Shown in pieces: positions 55,780 through 64,000 of a stretch of DNA of 64,000 nt. The translations under genes were made by a program, and so were the position numbers. This DNA is from Mesostigma viride (taxonomy: Eukaryota; Streptophyta; Mesostigmatophyceae; Mesostigmatales; Mesostigmataceae). Numbering within the stretch: the first letter of the stretch is position 1; each line of letters opens with the position of its first letter. The DNA lies in contig RPFO01001712.1 in the NCBI GenBank assembly GCA_009746045.1, positions 1-64,000 of the forward strand. The letters are read 5' to 3'. The notes under the pieces are model-generated. The model saw only the letters and a program-made list of their open reading frames with translations. It did no database searches and was not told the origin of the DNA.

Positions 55780-58700
55780 TCATGACAAGGGTTTCCCAGC
55801 CATCATGGACCGCAGCAACTGGTACCCATTAAGGGCCAGTCGTGGAAGCTTGGTCATAGCATCAGCAGGATTTGAGTGTCCTGGCAGATGTATGGTTATA
55901 CAGTGGCTGGACAACTCCTTTGCCACAAGGTAGTCCGAGTCAGTAGTAGTGGCCCTCTCATTCTTGATAAAAGAGACCACGGGCTTATTATCACAATAAA
56001 CCCTGACATCAATCACGGGTTGAGGTCTTATCTGACTCAGACACCATAAGAGTAGCTCTCTTATGTATATGGCATCGCGAATGCACATGGCGTATGCCCT
56101 GCACTCAGCGGTGTCAATGCCAGCAAACCGCCTCCTCTGAAGGTTACTGGACCAGTATACCAACGAGGGCTGTTTGCCTTCATTCCTGATGGTGATCAGG
56201 CATCCGGCTCTGGCACCAATCTTGTTGGCAGATCTAGGCTCTTGGCTAGCATCTGTGTAGGCGTCTATGATGATGCGCCCATGCCAGTCTACACCGGACA
56301 ACACCAAGTCAGGAGATTCATTGAGGCAGCTCTCCAGGCGCCTCCTTCCTTCTCCTACAACAACAGAGTCTGGCATCCTACTCTGTACTGCCAGGTCAGG
56401 GTTAGTTGTGGCAGCCAGCCAACCCAGTTGACCTTTAACCGTAGGGGCATTCTCCTCAGTTACTCTCTTGGGCAACTGAGTTATTACTTTTTCTTTATAC
56501 CCCTTCGCCGATTGCAGCTTAAGATGCCATCCTTTGTCATCCTGGAAAAGGGTACAGCCAATGCCACAGTAAGGTACCTGGCTGTTTTTACTAAACCATG
56601 CTCTGGTACCAATAGGGGACTTGTCATTGAGCCTTTTATAGGTCTCATTCAACCATCCCTTGGGACCAATGCGTTGCATATCATCTCCATGTAAGGTAGC
56701 CCAGGTGGGTTGTCCTTTGGATTGCCCCACAAAGAGACAATAAGCAAGATGAGATTGTTGCATCTGACATCTCTCCTGGATGGCAGGAGCAATGGTTTCA
56801 TACCAGATGACTGGACTGCTGACCAGTCCTTCCCAGCCCACTTTAGGCTGCATGTAGGGATGACCTACTTCAGCTATCCAGCATGCTGGGGTCTTAACAC
56901 AACAGGGTCTTTGAGCTTGCCAAGTGGCTCTGGCCACCTGAGGATCACCATGCAAAAAGGCCCTGGTGAAGTCATCAATTTCTGCTCCATAATCCAAGCC
57001 ATAGTCCAAAGCACCAAGGTACAGACTAAGAATAAGCCTGAGAACAGGATGTGACAGGCCAGGAGTGTACAGCTCCTCCTTATCAAAGTCTGTAGTACCA
57101 TGGAACTGGGTCACGACTGGACGTGCGTTTGGTATGGGAGGCTCACCAAGCTTGCTCTTCATCTTGCATACAAAACGCAACTGAAGCATTTGAGCATTGG
57201 GTGGAGGTTCTGAAATGCCTTCAAAAACATCCAGCGTTTGCCACTCCTGGAGCGCACGCGCCAATGCTACTCGCCAGGCCTCAAGGCCAGCGAAAGTGTG
57301 ACAATCCAGGTCTACATCATCAAAGGACATGGGGCTATGAGCAGCAAATGACCTTTTTGTGAGACCAAGAGAAGTCACACTGAGCTGGGCGGGTTCTACC
57401 AGCTCAGAAGCTGGGGGTATATCCCTTCCCCATTCTGCTCCTTTTATTGAACCGACACAGGCGGTCTTCCAATTTGCCTTCTGGAACATTTCAAGAGGCA
57501 AGAGACATCTGAATGATTCCAGAGGAATTGGGTCACAATGGGTTTTTAGGAGACTCTTTGTGTTATTGGGGCCATCAACAATGGTAACACCGGGAGTCAC
57601 CAAGAATGGCTGGCCAATGAGAGTGGGTCCCTTATAGCCATCAACAACACAAAGTGTCAAAGACTCACCCAAGAATGGGATAGTGATATTCCCAAGAACT
57701 TGATGATCAGTGTTACCCGCAAAGTCTTGGACAATAGTCCATGGACTGGGTTCAAGGGAATACTTATCCAGCAAAGCATTAAAGGGCGAGGTGACAGAGA
57801 CCTCTGCTTTGGTATCCACATCAAAGCCATCAAGGTCCATGCCCTTCTCTAGAAGAGAAGTTATTTTGGCAATCTTTAGTGAGGGCTTGAGCTTCTTTAC
57901 AATATCCCGAAGCTCTTGAGGATTGCCTCTCTTGCCGAGCTGAGTGTTCAACCTGGACAACCCCTCCTCAGCTTGTCTTCCTTGGGCTGGAATCCCATCA
58001 GTCTCCAAGGGCAATGGCTTATTACCAGGGTAATTGGATCCAAGCTTTGGCTGTTCAGACTGAAATATGTTATCCACCTGCCCAGGGGTCTCAAGCCCAT
58101 GTTCCAACGGCCGGAGCTTCCGGTGCTGATCAGACACCCTATTATCCAACAAGTCAGCTTCATCCATATCATCCTGTGATATCCCAGTCAATGTCTTAGG
58201 CTGAGCTTGCTGAGTAGTAGGCTCCAGTTGATGGGAGGCCGCCCTTTCTGGTAGTTGGAGTCCAGCCTGTTCACTGGCCAAAGGTGGACAGGAAAGATTG
58301 GGAGATCCAAGTGCCTCTTCAGGGGCCATAATTTCCAGGGGATTTTCTTGAACGTTCATTGGATCTCTCTTCAATCTATTCCAAGCCAGATGATAAGTGG
58401 TCCCATTCCAGACCACATCAGCAGTTTTCATCTCCAGGTCAACTGAGGTTATGGTCCCTGGACCCTGCCAATAACCACGTTTACCAGGAGCATTTTCTTT
58501 GTGGAAGATCACCTGGTCTCCCACCTCAAATTTTAATGATTCTCCTCTCTGTTTATCCTTTTCACAGAGATGAGCATACTGTGCCCACCTCTGCTTACTC
58601 CATGCCTGCATGATGTCATCAGGGTAGAGGCCACCTGCTAGTCCACGAGGTGAGACCAGCCGTGGAACACCACGCACCTTGATAGTATGAAAACGGTTGT

Positions 58701-59709
58701 TCATGGTGTTTTCCACTTTTGCAGCACCCAAACACCTGACAGCAAAAGTTGGTTTAAACATCTCAGGATAGTCCCCGGATATTACCAACTTCTTAAGCTC
58801 CTGTATATATCTGTCAACCTTGCCTTGGGCTTGGTGATCTTCACGACCCACAATCCTTAGGAAAGGCAGATCAGAGTATTTGGTCAGGCAGTTAAACTGC
58901 AAGTCCATCTGCAGCTTATGAATAACTGCAAACTTCTGCAGAATAACAAGAACTGCGGCATGGAGAGTATTCTCATCCCCTGCTGCCATAGGTTCAATTC
59001 CAATGTAGCCTGACCATTCATCCACAGCCACCAAGTAAGGCAATTGCCTGTAATTGGTGAAGTAGAGGATATCAGCTTGTAGATTACCCCTACCATCTGC
59101 AGGATGCTTTGCATGACGTTTGGAAGGCTTGTTAGCACACAATTGGCACACACAATGTTCTCTGACATCTTGATAAGCCTGCCAGAGAGCCTTGTTATTA
59201 ATGGCTTGAACAAGCCTAATGGCATTGTTTCCATGGCCACAGGCATCATGCAAACTCTTAGCCAGAGTCCTAAGATTAATACAATCATTAGGCTCAGGCT
59301 CTTCAGGACATGGACGGGCATCCACGTTCCTGGCAGAGCAAGAGTCCAAGTTTTTATTATCAATATAACAAGGATTATTGCTCTGAGGAGCTTGACTGTT
59401 AACAATATCAATGGGTGCTTGGCTACAAACAGGAGCTGCACCACATGTATTGTTCACAGATACGTTGCTCACCTGGGCAACACCATGTGGCATCTGTCTA
59501 CAACCAGGAGCAGATCCACATGTATTATTTACAGGAAGAGTTCCCTCTGGGGTACTCTTTTTATTCCAGGCATGGATAGGAATGCCACAAACAGGGGCAC
59601 TTTTACTGCTGCTCACTGGGGCAGCTTTACGGTCAGTAGGGGTTACTGCTGGAGCCCCTACCACCTGGCAGGCCTCATCTGCCATGAGTCCACTCTCATC
59701 AGCATCCAT
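55780..59709 (-). CDS. Retrotransposon Pol (integrase, reverse transcriptase, RNase H)
   Basis: 1309 residues, uninterrupted. The H-H-C-C integrase zinc finger is at about 154-191. The integrase core is at about 207-310 (QADILYF, VAVDEWSGYIGI, and GREDHQAQGKVDRYIQELK, where Asp replaces the usual Glu). A GPY/F-like module lies at about 394-449 (GDQVIFHK ... GYWQGPGTITSV). A protease-like beta region lies at about 655-715 without a D-S/T-G triad. The copia reverse transcriptase is at about 830-1100 (DDFTRAFLHGD and HGDDM). RNase H is at about 1148-1260 (DAYTDAS, TAECRAY, YCDNKP), with the copia-style end ADAMTKLP. The frame is open upstream through the gag stop, in the -1 frame. Confidence 0.88.
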   Translation of the reverse strand: MDADESGLMADEACQVVGAPAVTPTDRKAAPVSSSKSAPVCGIPIHAWNKKSTPEGTLPVNNTCGSAPGCRQMPHGVAQVSNVSVNNTCGAAPVCSQAPIDIVNSQAPQSNNPCYIDNKNLDSCSARNVDARPCPEEPEPNDCINLRTLAKSLHDACGHGNNAIRLVQAINNKALWQAYQDVREHCVCQLCANKPSKRHAKHPADGRGNLQADILYFTNYRQLPYLVAVDEWSGYIGIEPMAAGDENTLHAAVLVILQKFAVIHKLQMDLQFNCLTKYSDLPFLRIVGREDHQAQGKVDRYIQELKKLVISGDYPEMFKPTFAVRCLGAAKVENTMNNRFHTIKVRGVPRLVSPRGLAGGLYPDDIMQAWSKQRWAQYAHLCEKDKQRGESLKFEVGDQVIFHKENAPGKRGYWQGPGTITSVDLEMKTADVVWNGTTYHLAWNRLKRDPMNVQENPLEIMAPEEALGSPNLSCPPLASEQAGLQLPERAASHQLEPTTQQAQPKTLTGISQDDMDEADLLDNRVSDQHRKLRPLEHGLETPGQVDNIFQSEQPKLGSNYPGNKPLPLETDGIPAQGRQAEEGLSRLNTQLGKRGNPQELRDIVKKLKPSLKIAKITSLLEKGMDLDGFDVDTKAEVSVTSPFNALLDKYSLEPSPWTIVQDFAGNTDHQVLGNITIPFLGESLTLCVVDGYKGPTLIGQPFLVTPGVTIVDGPNNTKSLLKTHCDPIPLESFRCLLPLEMFQKANWKTACVGSIKGAEWGRDIPPASELVEPAQLSVTSLGLTKRSFAAHSPMSFDDVDLDCHTFAGLEAWRVALARALQEWQTLDVFEGISEPPPNAQMLQLRFVCKMKSKLGEPPIPNARPVVTQFHGTTDFDKEELYTPGLSHPVLRLILSLYLGALDYGLDYGAEIDDFTRAFLHGDPQVARATWQAQRPCCVKTPACWIAEVGHPYMQPKVGWEGLVSSPVIWYETIAPAIQERCQMQQSHLAYCLFVGQSKGQPTWATLHGDDMQRIGPKGWLNETYKRLNDKSPIGTRAWFSKNSQVPYCGIGCTLFQDDKGWHLKLQSAKGYKEKVITQLPKRVTEENAPTVKGQLGWLAATTNPDLAVQSRMPDSVVVGEGRRRLESCLNESPDLVLSGVDWHGRIIIDAYTDASQEPRSANKIGARAGCLITIRNEGKQPSLVYWSSNLQRRRFAGIDTAECRAYAMCIRDAIYIRELLLWCLSQIRPQPVIDVRVYCDNKPVVSFIKNERATTTDSDYLVAKELSSHCITIHLPGHSNPADAMTKLPRLALNGYQLLRSMMAGKPLS

Positions 59710-59747
59710 AAGGACGCTGTAGGGGTTATATAAACAGAGAGGATCAT

Positions 59748-60965
59748 CTAGTTTTTCTGCTGCTGCTTCCTCTTGCGGCCACGAGAGGTATTGCCACCCC
59801 GCGGCTGAGAAGCATCACCACCACGCGGCTGAGAAGCGTCGCCACCACGAAGGGCACCGCTCTTGACGGCTTGGGAGATCTGCTGCAGCAGCTTGAGGAC
59901 CTCCATCTGGGTATCCTTGGGTCCAGCGCCCGCCTTGCTCCTGCAGGCAGACGCATCATGTCCAGAATTGCCACAAGACTTGCACTTGCGAAAGTAGCAA
60001 TCCTTAGCCAGATGGTTAGTCCTATTACAGAAAGTGCAGGGAGGGAAGGACTCAGAATTAGCGACAACCTTACCCTTACATGCGCGGCGTGTGTGCCCGG
60101 GCTGCCCGCAGTTGTAGCAGAAGATTTCCCGTTGCTGCTCCATCACCATGGCGACACGAGGCACCTCCGCGGCACCTCCTTCTCTGGAAACACGGGTTTG
60201 ATTCGTCAGGAGCTCCTTGAGGTGAGCTCTGCATCGGTGAGTGTCGCACAGGTAACCGCGGCAGTTGGCGACCAAATTCCGCTTCTCGGATTCGGACAGA
60301 GCACAGTTTTGGATCCATCGGAGATTCACCGCCTCGTCAGGCCACCGGAGCCCCTGCTTCTCCAGCATGTCGTAGTAAGAGTTGAGGTGCTCGATGATGG
60401 TCTGCCCGGGCTTCGGCTTTGCATCTACAAATTCCTCGATCTCGTCGCAGGTTTTGGCAGTGATAGAACGAAGAAAAGTCTCCCTCGCTCGGCGCAGAAA
60501 CTCGAACGGCGACCACCGCAGACGCTGTGCTCTATCCAGCAGCGAAATCCACTCTGGGTGGTTTTTCTCGCGGTCTCCCAGCGGGGTTCCACGAAGAAAC
60601 TCCAGCCAGTCCGGAATGATGTCTCGGTTGCCCGCGAGCCTGCGGAAAAACGGCCCAAGAGAGCTTACAAAGCGATCCCGGTCTGCTTGAATAGCACCAG
60701 GCACCAGCGGGGCTGGAACCCATTTCTTGATTGCCGACAGCAGCTTCGCCTCTTGAAGCAAGGTCTCCCGCCGAAGCACTTTATCACGCGCACGCTGGTT
60801 GTCACTACTAGTACTTCCCTGCCCGCAGCCCTCCTCCCGGGGCTGGTCGGACATATTCTTATTGTCATCCCTGTGCTCGCCTGGGCCAGGGTCGACAGAA
60901 AATTGAGCCGGTCCGTGCTCACCAGGGCCAGACCTCTGCTCTGAAAGATTGTCGTCCGAAGACAT
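59748..60965 (-). CDS. Retrotransposon Gag
   Basis: 405 residues from ATG 60965, only 13 bases inside the 5' LTR. The capsid-like helical region (WLEFLRGTPLGDREKNHPEW ... FVDAKPKPGQTIIEHLNSYY) is followed by three CCHC zinc knuckles: CYNCGQPGHTRRAC, CTFCNRTNHLAKDC and CKSCGNSGHDASAC. The C-terminus has GGDASQPR repeats. It ends CAG AAA AAC TAG, a plausible -1 slip site leading into pol. Confidence 0.9.
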   Translation of the reverse strand: MSSDDNLSEQRSGPGEHGPAQFSVDPGPGEHRDDNKNMSDQPREEGCGQGSTSSDNQRARDKVLRRETLLQEAKLLSAIKKWVPAPLVPGAIQADRDRFVSSLGPFFRRLAGNRDIIPDWLEFLRGTPLGDREKNHPEWISLLDRAQRLRWSPFEFLRRARETFLRSITAKTCDEIEEFVDAKPKPGQTIIEHLNSYYDMLEKQGLRWPDEAVNLRWIQNCALSESEKRNLVANCRGYLCDTHRCRAHLKELLTNQTRVSREGGAAEVPRVAMVMEQQREIFCYNCGQPGHTRRACKGKVVANSESFPPCTFCNRTNHLAKDCYFRKCKSCGNSGHDASACRSKAGAGPKDTQMEVLKLLQQISQAVKSGALRGGDASQPRGGDASQPRGGNTSRGRKRKQQQKN

Positions 60966-60978
60966 TGCAATGAATACA

Positions 60979-61459
60979 AGTTGCAAATAAATGGAATGCG
61001 ATGTAAATCAGAAGCATGAAATGAACGTTGTGTTTATTGTTCTCATACGTTATTGTCGTTGCTGCATAATTCGTCTTCGTTGCGCATATATTCTATTGCG
61101 CTTGGCACCTTCATCAGTCTTGCTGAATATCCTACGTGGACATGCATTCCGTGTAGTTCAGTGCATGCCGCGTGTTAGATACTTCTAGAATCCTCTAGGA
61201 GGTACCAAGGCAGATGCGCATACATAATAGGCCGATAGTCGGCTCAGTCCTATTGACAGTACTACACCGGTCCTTGACCAGCCGGTGACGTGGAGGCCTG
61301 GGAGACGCCCACATATTCTACGTGGCGTTATCCCATTGGCGAGTACTAGTGAAGTACAGCCATTGGCCCAATACTACAATAAAGTATATTGTAGTAATCT
61401 GTACAAGATCCTCTATCTCTGAGGACCCATGTGGACCCTAGATGGGTCTCCAACCAACT
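60979..61459 (-). repeat. 5' LTR of the retrotransposon
   Basis: 481 bp, one base shorter than the 3' LTR and otherwise identical by eye. Followed outside by the second GGTAC. Confidence 0.92.
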
Positions 61460-61464
61460 GGTAC

Positions 61465-63923
61465 CTCTCCGGGTGCTTGTCGCTGTGATCGCCCAGGATG
61501 CGCCCCGTGTACAACCCGATCGTCTTGCCGGCCGGCAAGAACTGGTCCGCGTACACCCCCAGCGCCTTTATGCTCATACCCCGCAGCATCCTACTCTTGG
61601 CCACCAGGAGCCAGTCCACGAACTCCTTCATGCTGTCGAACCTGACCTGCACCTTGAGCCCGCCCGGTATCTTTATGTATCGCACGTCCACGATTTCCGC
61701 GTCGAACGGCGTCCACCGGTAGTTTACGGGGATGTGGTGGTTGGCTTCCATGGCCGCGAATTCTATCATGGACTGGTCCGCCTCCGCCCTCGTGGTGTTG
61801 GGATGGCTCGGCCCCGTGGATCGGTTGGTAAGCGAAAGCCCCGCGCGCTTGCGTTTCCTTTTCACCGGCGCGCGGGTTTCTGTTAACACCTCGGCGGGTC
61901 GTCCAGGGATGGAATCGATGGGATCGCCCGGCCCGTCGTAGTTAATTATTTCGTCCTCCACGGCCTTTCTAAAGGCGTCGTCTGCCATCTGCGCCGGAGT
62001 CAAATACCCCCGGCCACGTGTACCGGGGACGGGGCTCCTGCTATGGGTGCAGGGGGGGCACAGGAGCAGGGGGCGCAGGGGGCACAGGGGGCACAGGAGG
62101 CACTGACGGCGGAGGAGGCGCAGGAGGCACTGACGGCGCAGGAGGCGCAGGGGCACACGCGCAGGGGGCACAGGAGGCGCAGGGGGCACAGGAGGCACTG
62201 CCGGCGCAGGAGGCGTAGGGGGCACACGCGCAGGTGGCACAGGAGGCACTGACGGCGCAGGGGGCACAGGAGGCACTGACGGCGCAGGAGGCACTGTCGG
62301 CGAAGGAGGGGGTGGCGTGATCGCAGGACCGGTATTTTGGTCTTCCCCGCCCACCCCCCGCGAATGGATTCCTCCAGCCGATCCACCGCCTTCTCCAGTG
62401 GCGTGGTCCGCGTTTTTTTCAACTCCGCACCTTCGTCGCGCGTCGTGTCGGTCGCGCCTGGGTCGGGAACGGGTGCGCGTTTGGTCCACGACTCCGGTAT
62501 CAGCGTCTCGTAGTGCCCGTCACTGTGAAAAATGTAGACAGGCTCGTTCTCAGACCTCCACGGTCTGTTGTCCTTCTGTGCCTGCTCGACGTCCTGCTGC
62601 GAGCCCCCGTACATGAACATGTGCGTAAACCTGTATTTACCCGGTTGTCCTTTCACCCCCTTCGCGGCGAGGACGTGGATGTCCGTTTTCGTGTGATATG
62701 CGACCATGGCCATCATTCTATCCGTCGCCTCTACCTTGTCTCCTAACTCATGTTGCATATCAGTCAGTATTTTCTGGTTGACTTCGCCCGCATCCTCTAA
62801 GCTTGAATAGGAGTTTACGTCTTTGATACCCAGCTTTTCCCTGTTCACCACGTACTCTTTCAGTTTATCCCCTATTTCCTTTTTCAGGTCCGCAGTTCTA
62901 CTCTCCAACGTAGCCTGATCCACTGTCTCGCCTTCTTTAAAAGCCTTGCCGACAAAGAACGAGTACCAAAAGCAATTGCCGTCCCCCTTGACCCCGCGTT
63001 TGAATGCGATATTGTCCGTGTTCGTATTGCGGTCAAGGAACTTGACAGGCGCGTCCAGGGATTCCCTTTCATGGGGAGGGTAAGTCGGTTCAGGCCAGGA
63101 GGTGCCTGTCTGAATGATAGGCAGATCTTTGCCTTTAAATCCCGTAAGCGCGGTCTCGCCTGCCTGTTCACCGCCTTCCGGGGAGTGGGGGGAGAGCGCG
63201 CAGGTGGGGATGAAGGGGGGGTCGAGTTGTCCGCCACATCCGAGGCGACTTTGGCTAACATTTCGAGCGACGCGAGCGAATCCTCTTCGGGCACTTCGGG
63301 CACTTCTACCATAGAGGCTTGGGTCAATTGGCTATATAGAGCATCCCTGTATTTCACCGGCACCTCTTCAATGCCCGCTCGTGCCTCCTCGATCAGATCA
63401 TCGCGAGCGTGTTCATCGCCTAACGAATAGTCTCTCACTCTTTGGATAAGTTTATTCGCGCGTTGTAAGAGTGCGTCGATACGTGCGGCGACACGAACCG
63501 GGCTGTCCGGCACCGGTGATGGGGGTGGGGAGGCAGGGACGTCGGGGACCGCATCAACTTTGATCGGACGCGGATAAAGCTCTCCATACCCGTGCGCTTC
63601 TGTTGGACCGGCAAGGAATCCGCGCGGTTAGAGTGCACCCACGCGGGGTCCAGGGGGGTCACGAGCCCCCAATAACGCGCCTGTCTCTTCCTAACACACT
63701 GCCCAAACGACCCGTATTTCGCACCCGGTCTCCCCTTTACTCCGCAAAAGGCCTCCGCGTCAACGACATCCTGATTCACGACCCTGTCACCGAGGCCGTC
63801 GGGGTACACGCTCAGCGGTTGTTTGATACCAAACAGACGGATCTGGGATTTGCATTGGGTGGCGCTCCCTCTCACTCTGTTGTACGGCACGTCACCTGAA
63901 CCGCAAAAGTACTTGGGAGGCAT
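61465..63923 (-). pseudogene. N-terminal part of interrupted OTU / SET gene
   Basis: From ATG 63923: two YCG-type units (FCGSGDVPYNRVRG-x-C, FCGVKGRPGAKYGS-x-C), a helical region, then an OTU core (IAFKRGVKGDGNCFWYSFFV; histidine in DGHYETLIPESW) related to the 9355-11742 protein. A proline-rich linker (PPVPPAP-type repeats, 62040-62330) and the first half of a SET domain follow (ALGVYADQFLPAGKTIGLYT). Reading needs three or four one-base corrections (about 63530, 63090, and within the linker). The frame is cut at 61465 by the retrotransposon and resumes at 55029. A separate SET gene starting at ATG 61988 is an alternative to a fusion. Confidence 0.6.
62040..62330 (-). repeat. Proline-rich coding repeat
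   Basis: Degenerate tandem units built from GGAGGCACTGACGGCGCAGGAGGCGCAGG-type DNA (plus strand), coding for PPVPPAP-type repeats on the minus strand. Indels here move the reading frame between the OTU and SET parts. Confidence 0.7.
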
Positions 63924-64000
63924 GACATTTCACAAGGGGGCACACATAATTTATTACAAATAATAATGCCTTAACAGATCGCGGGTGGTCACCGGCTCGT

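Larger units (their letters stand above)
55030..61459 (-). mobile_element. Complete Ty1/copia-type LTR retrotransposon
   Basis: A 6430-bp element on the minus strand: LTRs of 482 and 481 bp, gag and pol. The LTRs start AGTTG and end CAACT (inverted pair) rather than TG...CA, and differ by one base (an A at about 55063), so the insertion is very recent. The domain order places integrase before a copia-type reverse transcriptase and RNase H. The composition is clearly less GC-rich than the surrounding viral DNA. A short purine tract (AAGGGAAAGAA, minus strand, about 55530-55520) precedes the 3' LTR. Confidence 0.92.

Overview
The window looks like part of the genome of a large eukaryotic DNA virus of the NCLDV (Nucleocytoviricota) type, either free or endogenous in a protist host. 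It is GC-rich and densely packed on both strands. It carries an SF3 (D5-type) helicase, a separate archaeo-eukaryotic primase-like protein, a poxvirus-A22-type Holliday junction resolvase, a YqaJ-type exonuclease, OTU, SET, RING/TRAF and F-box host-interaction genes, KilA-N/Bro-type DNA-binding proteins, a DUF5832-like protein and a tRNA gene. No major capsid or DNA polymerase gene is in the window. The exact lineage and host cannot be fixed from this sequence.

Layout. 1-1066 is gene-free and rich in hairpin-forming repeats. 1.0-5.2 kb holds a zinc-module protein, a PD-(D/E)XK-like nuclease and three tandem copies of a Cys/His-rich gene. 5.3-17.3 kb has two inverted paralogous fibre-like genes (beta-repeat stalk plus LamG-like head) flanking an OTU protease gene, relatives and a tRNA-Ile. 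17.3-21.3 kb holds small genes, an HNH-like gene and a duplicated single-TM gene. 21.3-26.8 kb is one adenosylcobalamin-dependent (class II) ribonucleotide reductase gene split into four exons; its three spliceosomal-type introns contain five other genes. 26.9-37 kb has small membrane proteins and two very long coiled-coil ORFs. 37-54.2 kb is the replication/recombination/host-modulation block, which includes a cob(I)alamin adenosyltransferase, a SLATT membrane protein, the resolvase, the helicase, an H2B-like histone-fold protein and ubiquitin-pathway genes. Two intergenic clusters of the palindrome AGATCT lie here.

54.3-63.9 kb is a viral gene with an OTU domain, a proline-rich linker and a SET domain. 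It is cut in two by a complete, very young Ty1/copia-type LTR retrotransposon (55030-61459) flanked by a 5-bp target duplication.

Functional links: the B12-dependent reductase, the adenosyltransferase that makes its cofactor, and a deoxyribosyltransferase-like gene form a nucleotide-supply module. SET and histone-fold proteins point to chromatin control. OTU, RING/TRAF and F-box proteins point to ubiquitin control.

Caveat: about twenty genes appear broken by 1-nt shifts, mostly in G/C runs of 5-9 nt. The conserved reductase and helicase are affected too, so many of these are probably sequencing errors rather than true decay. All domain calls come from reading motifs by eye, without database searches.
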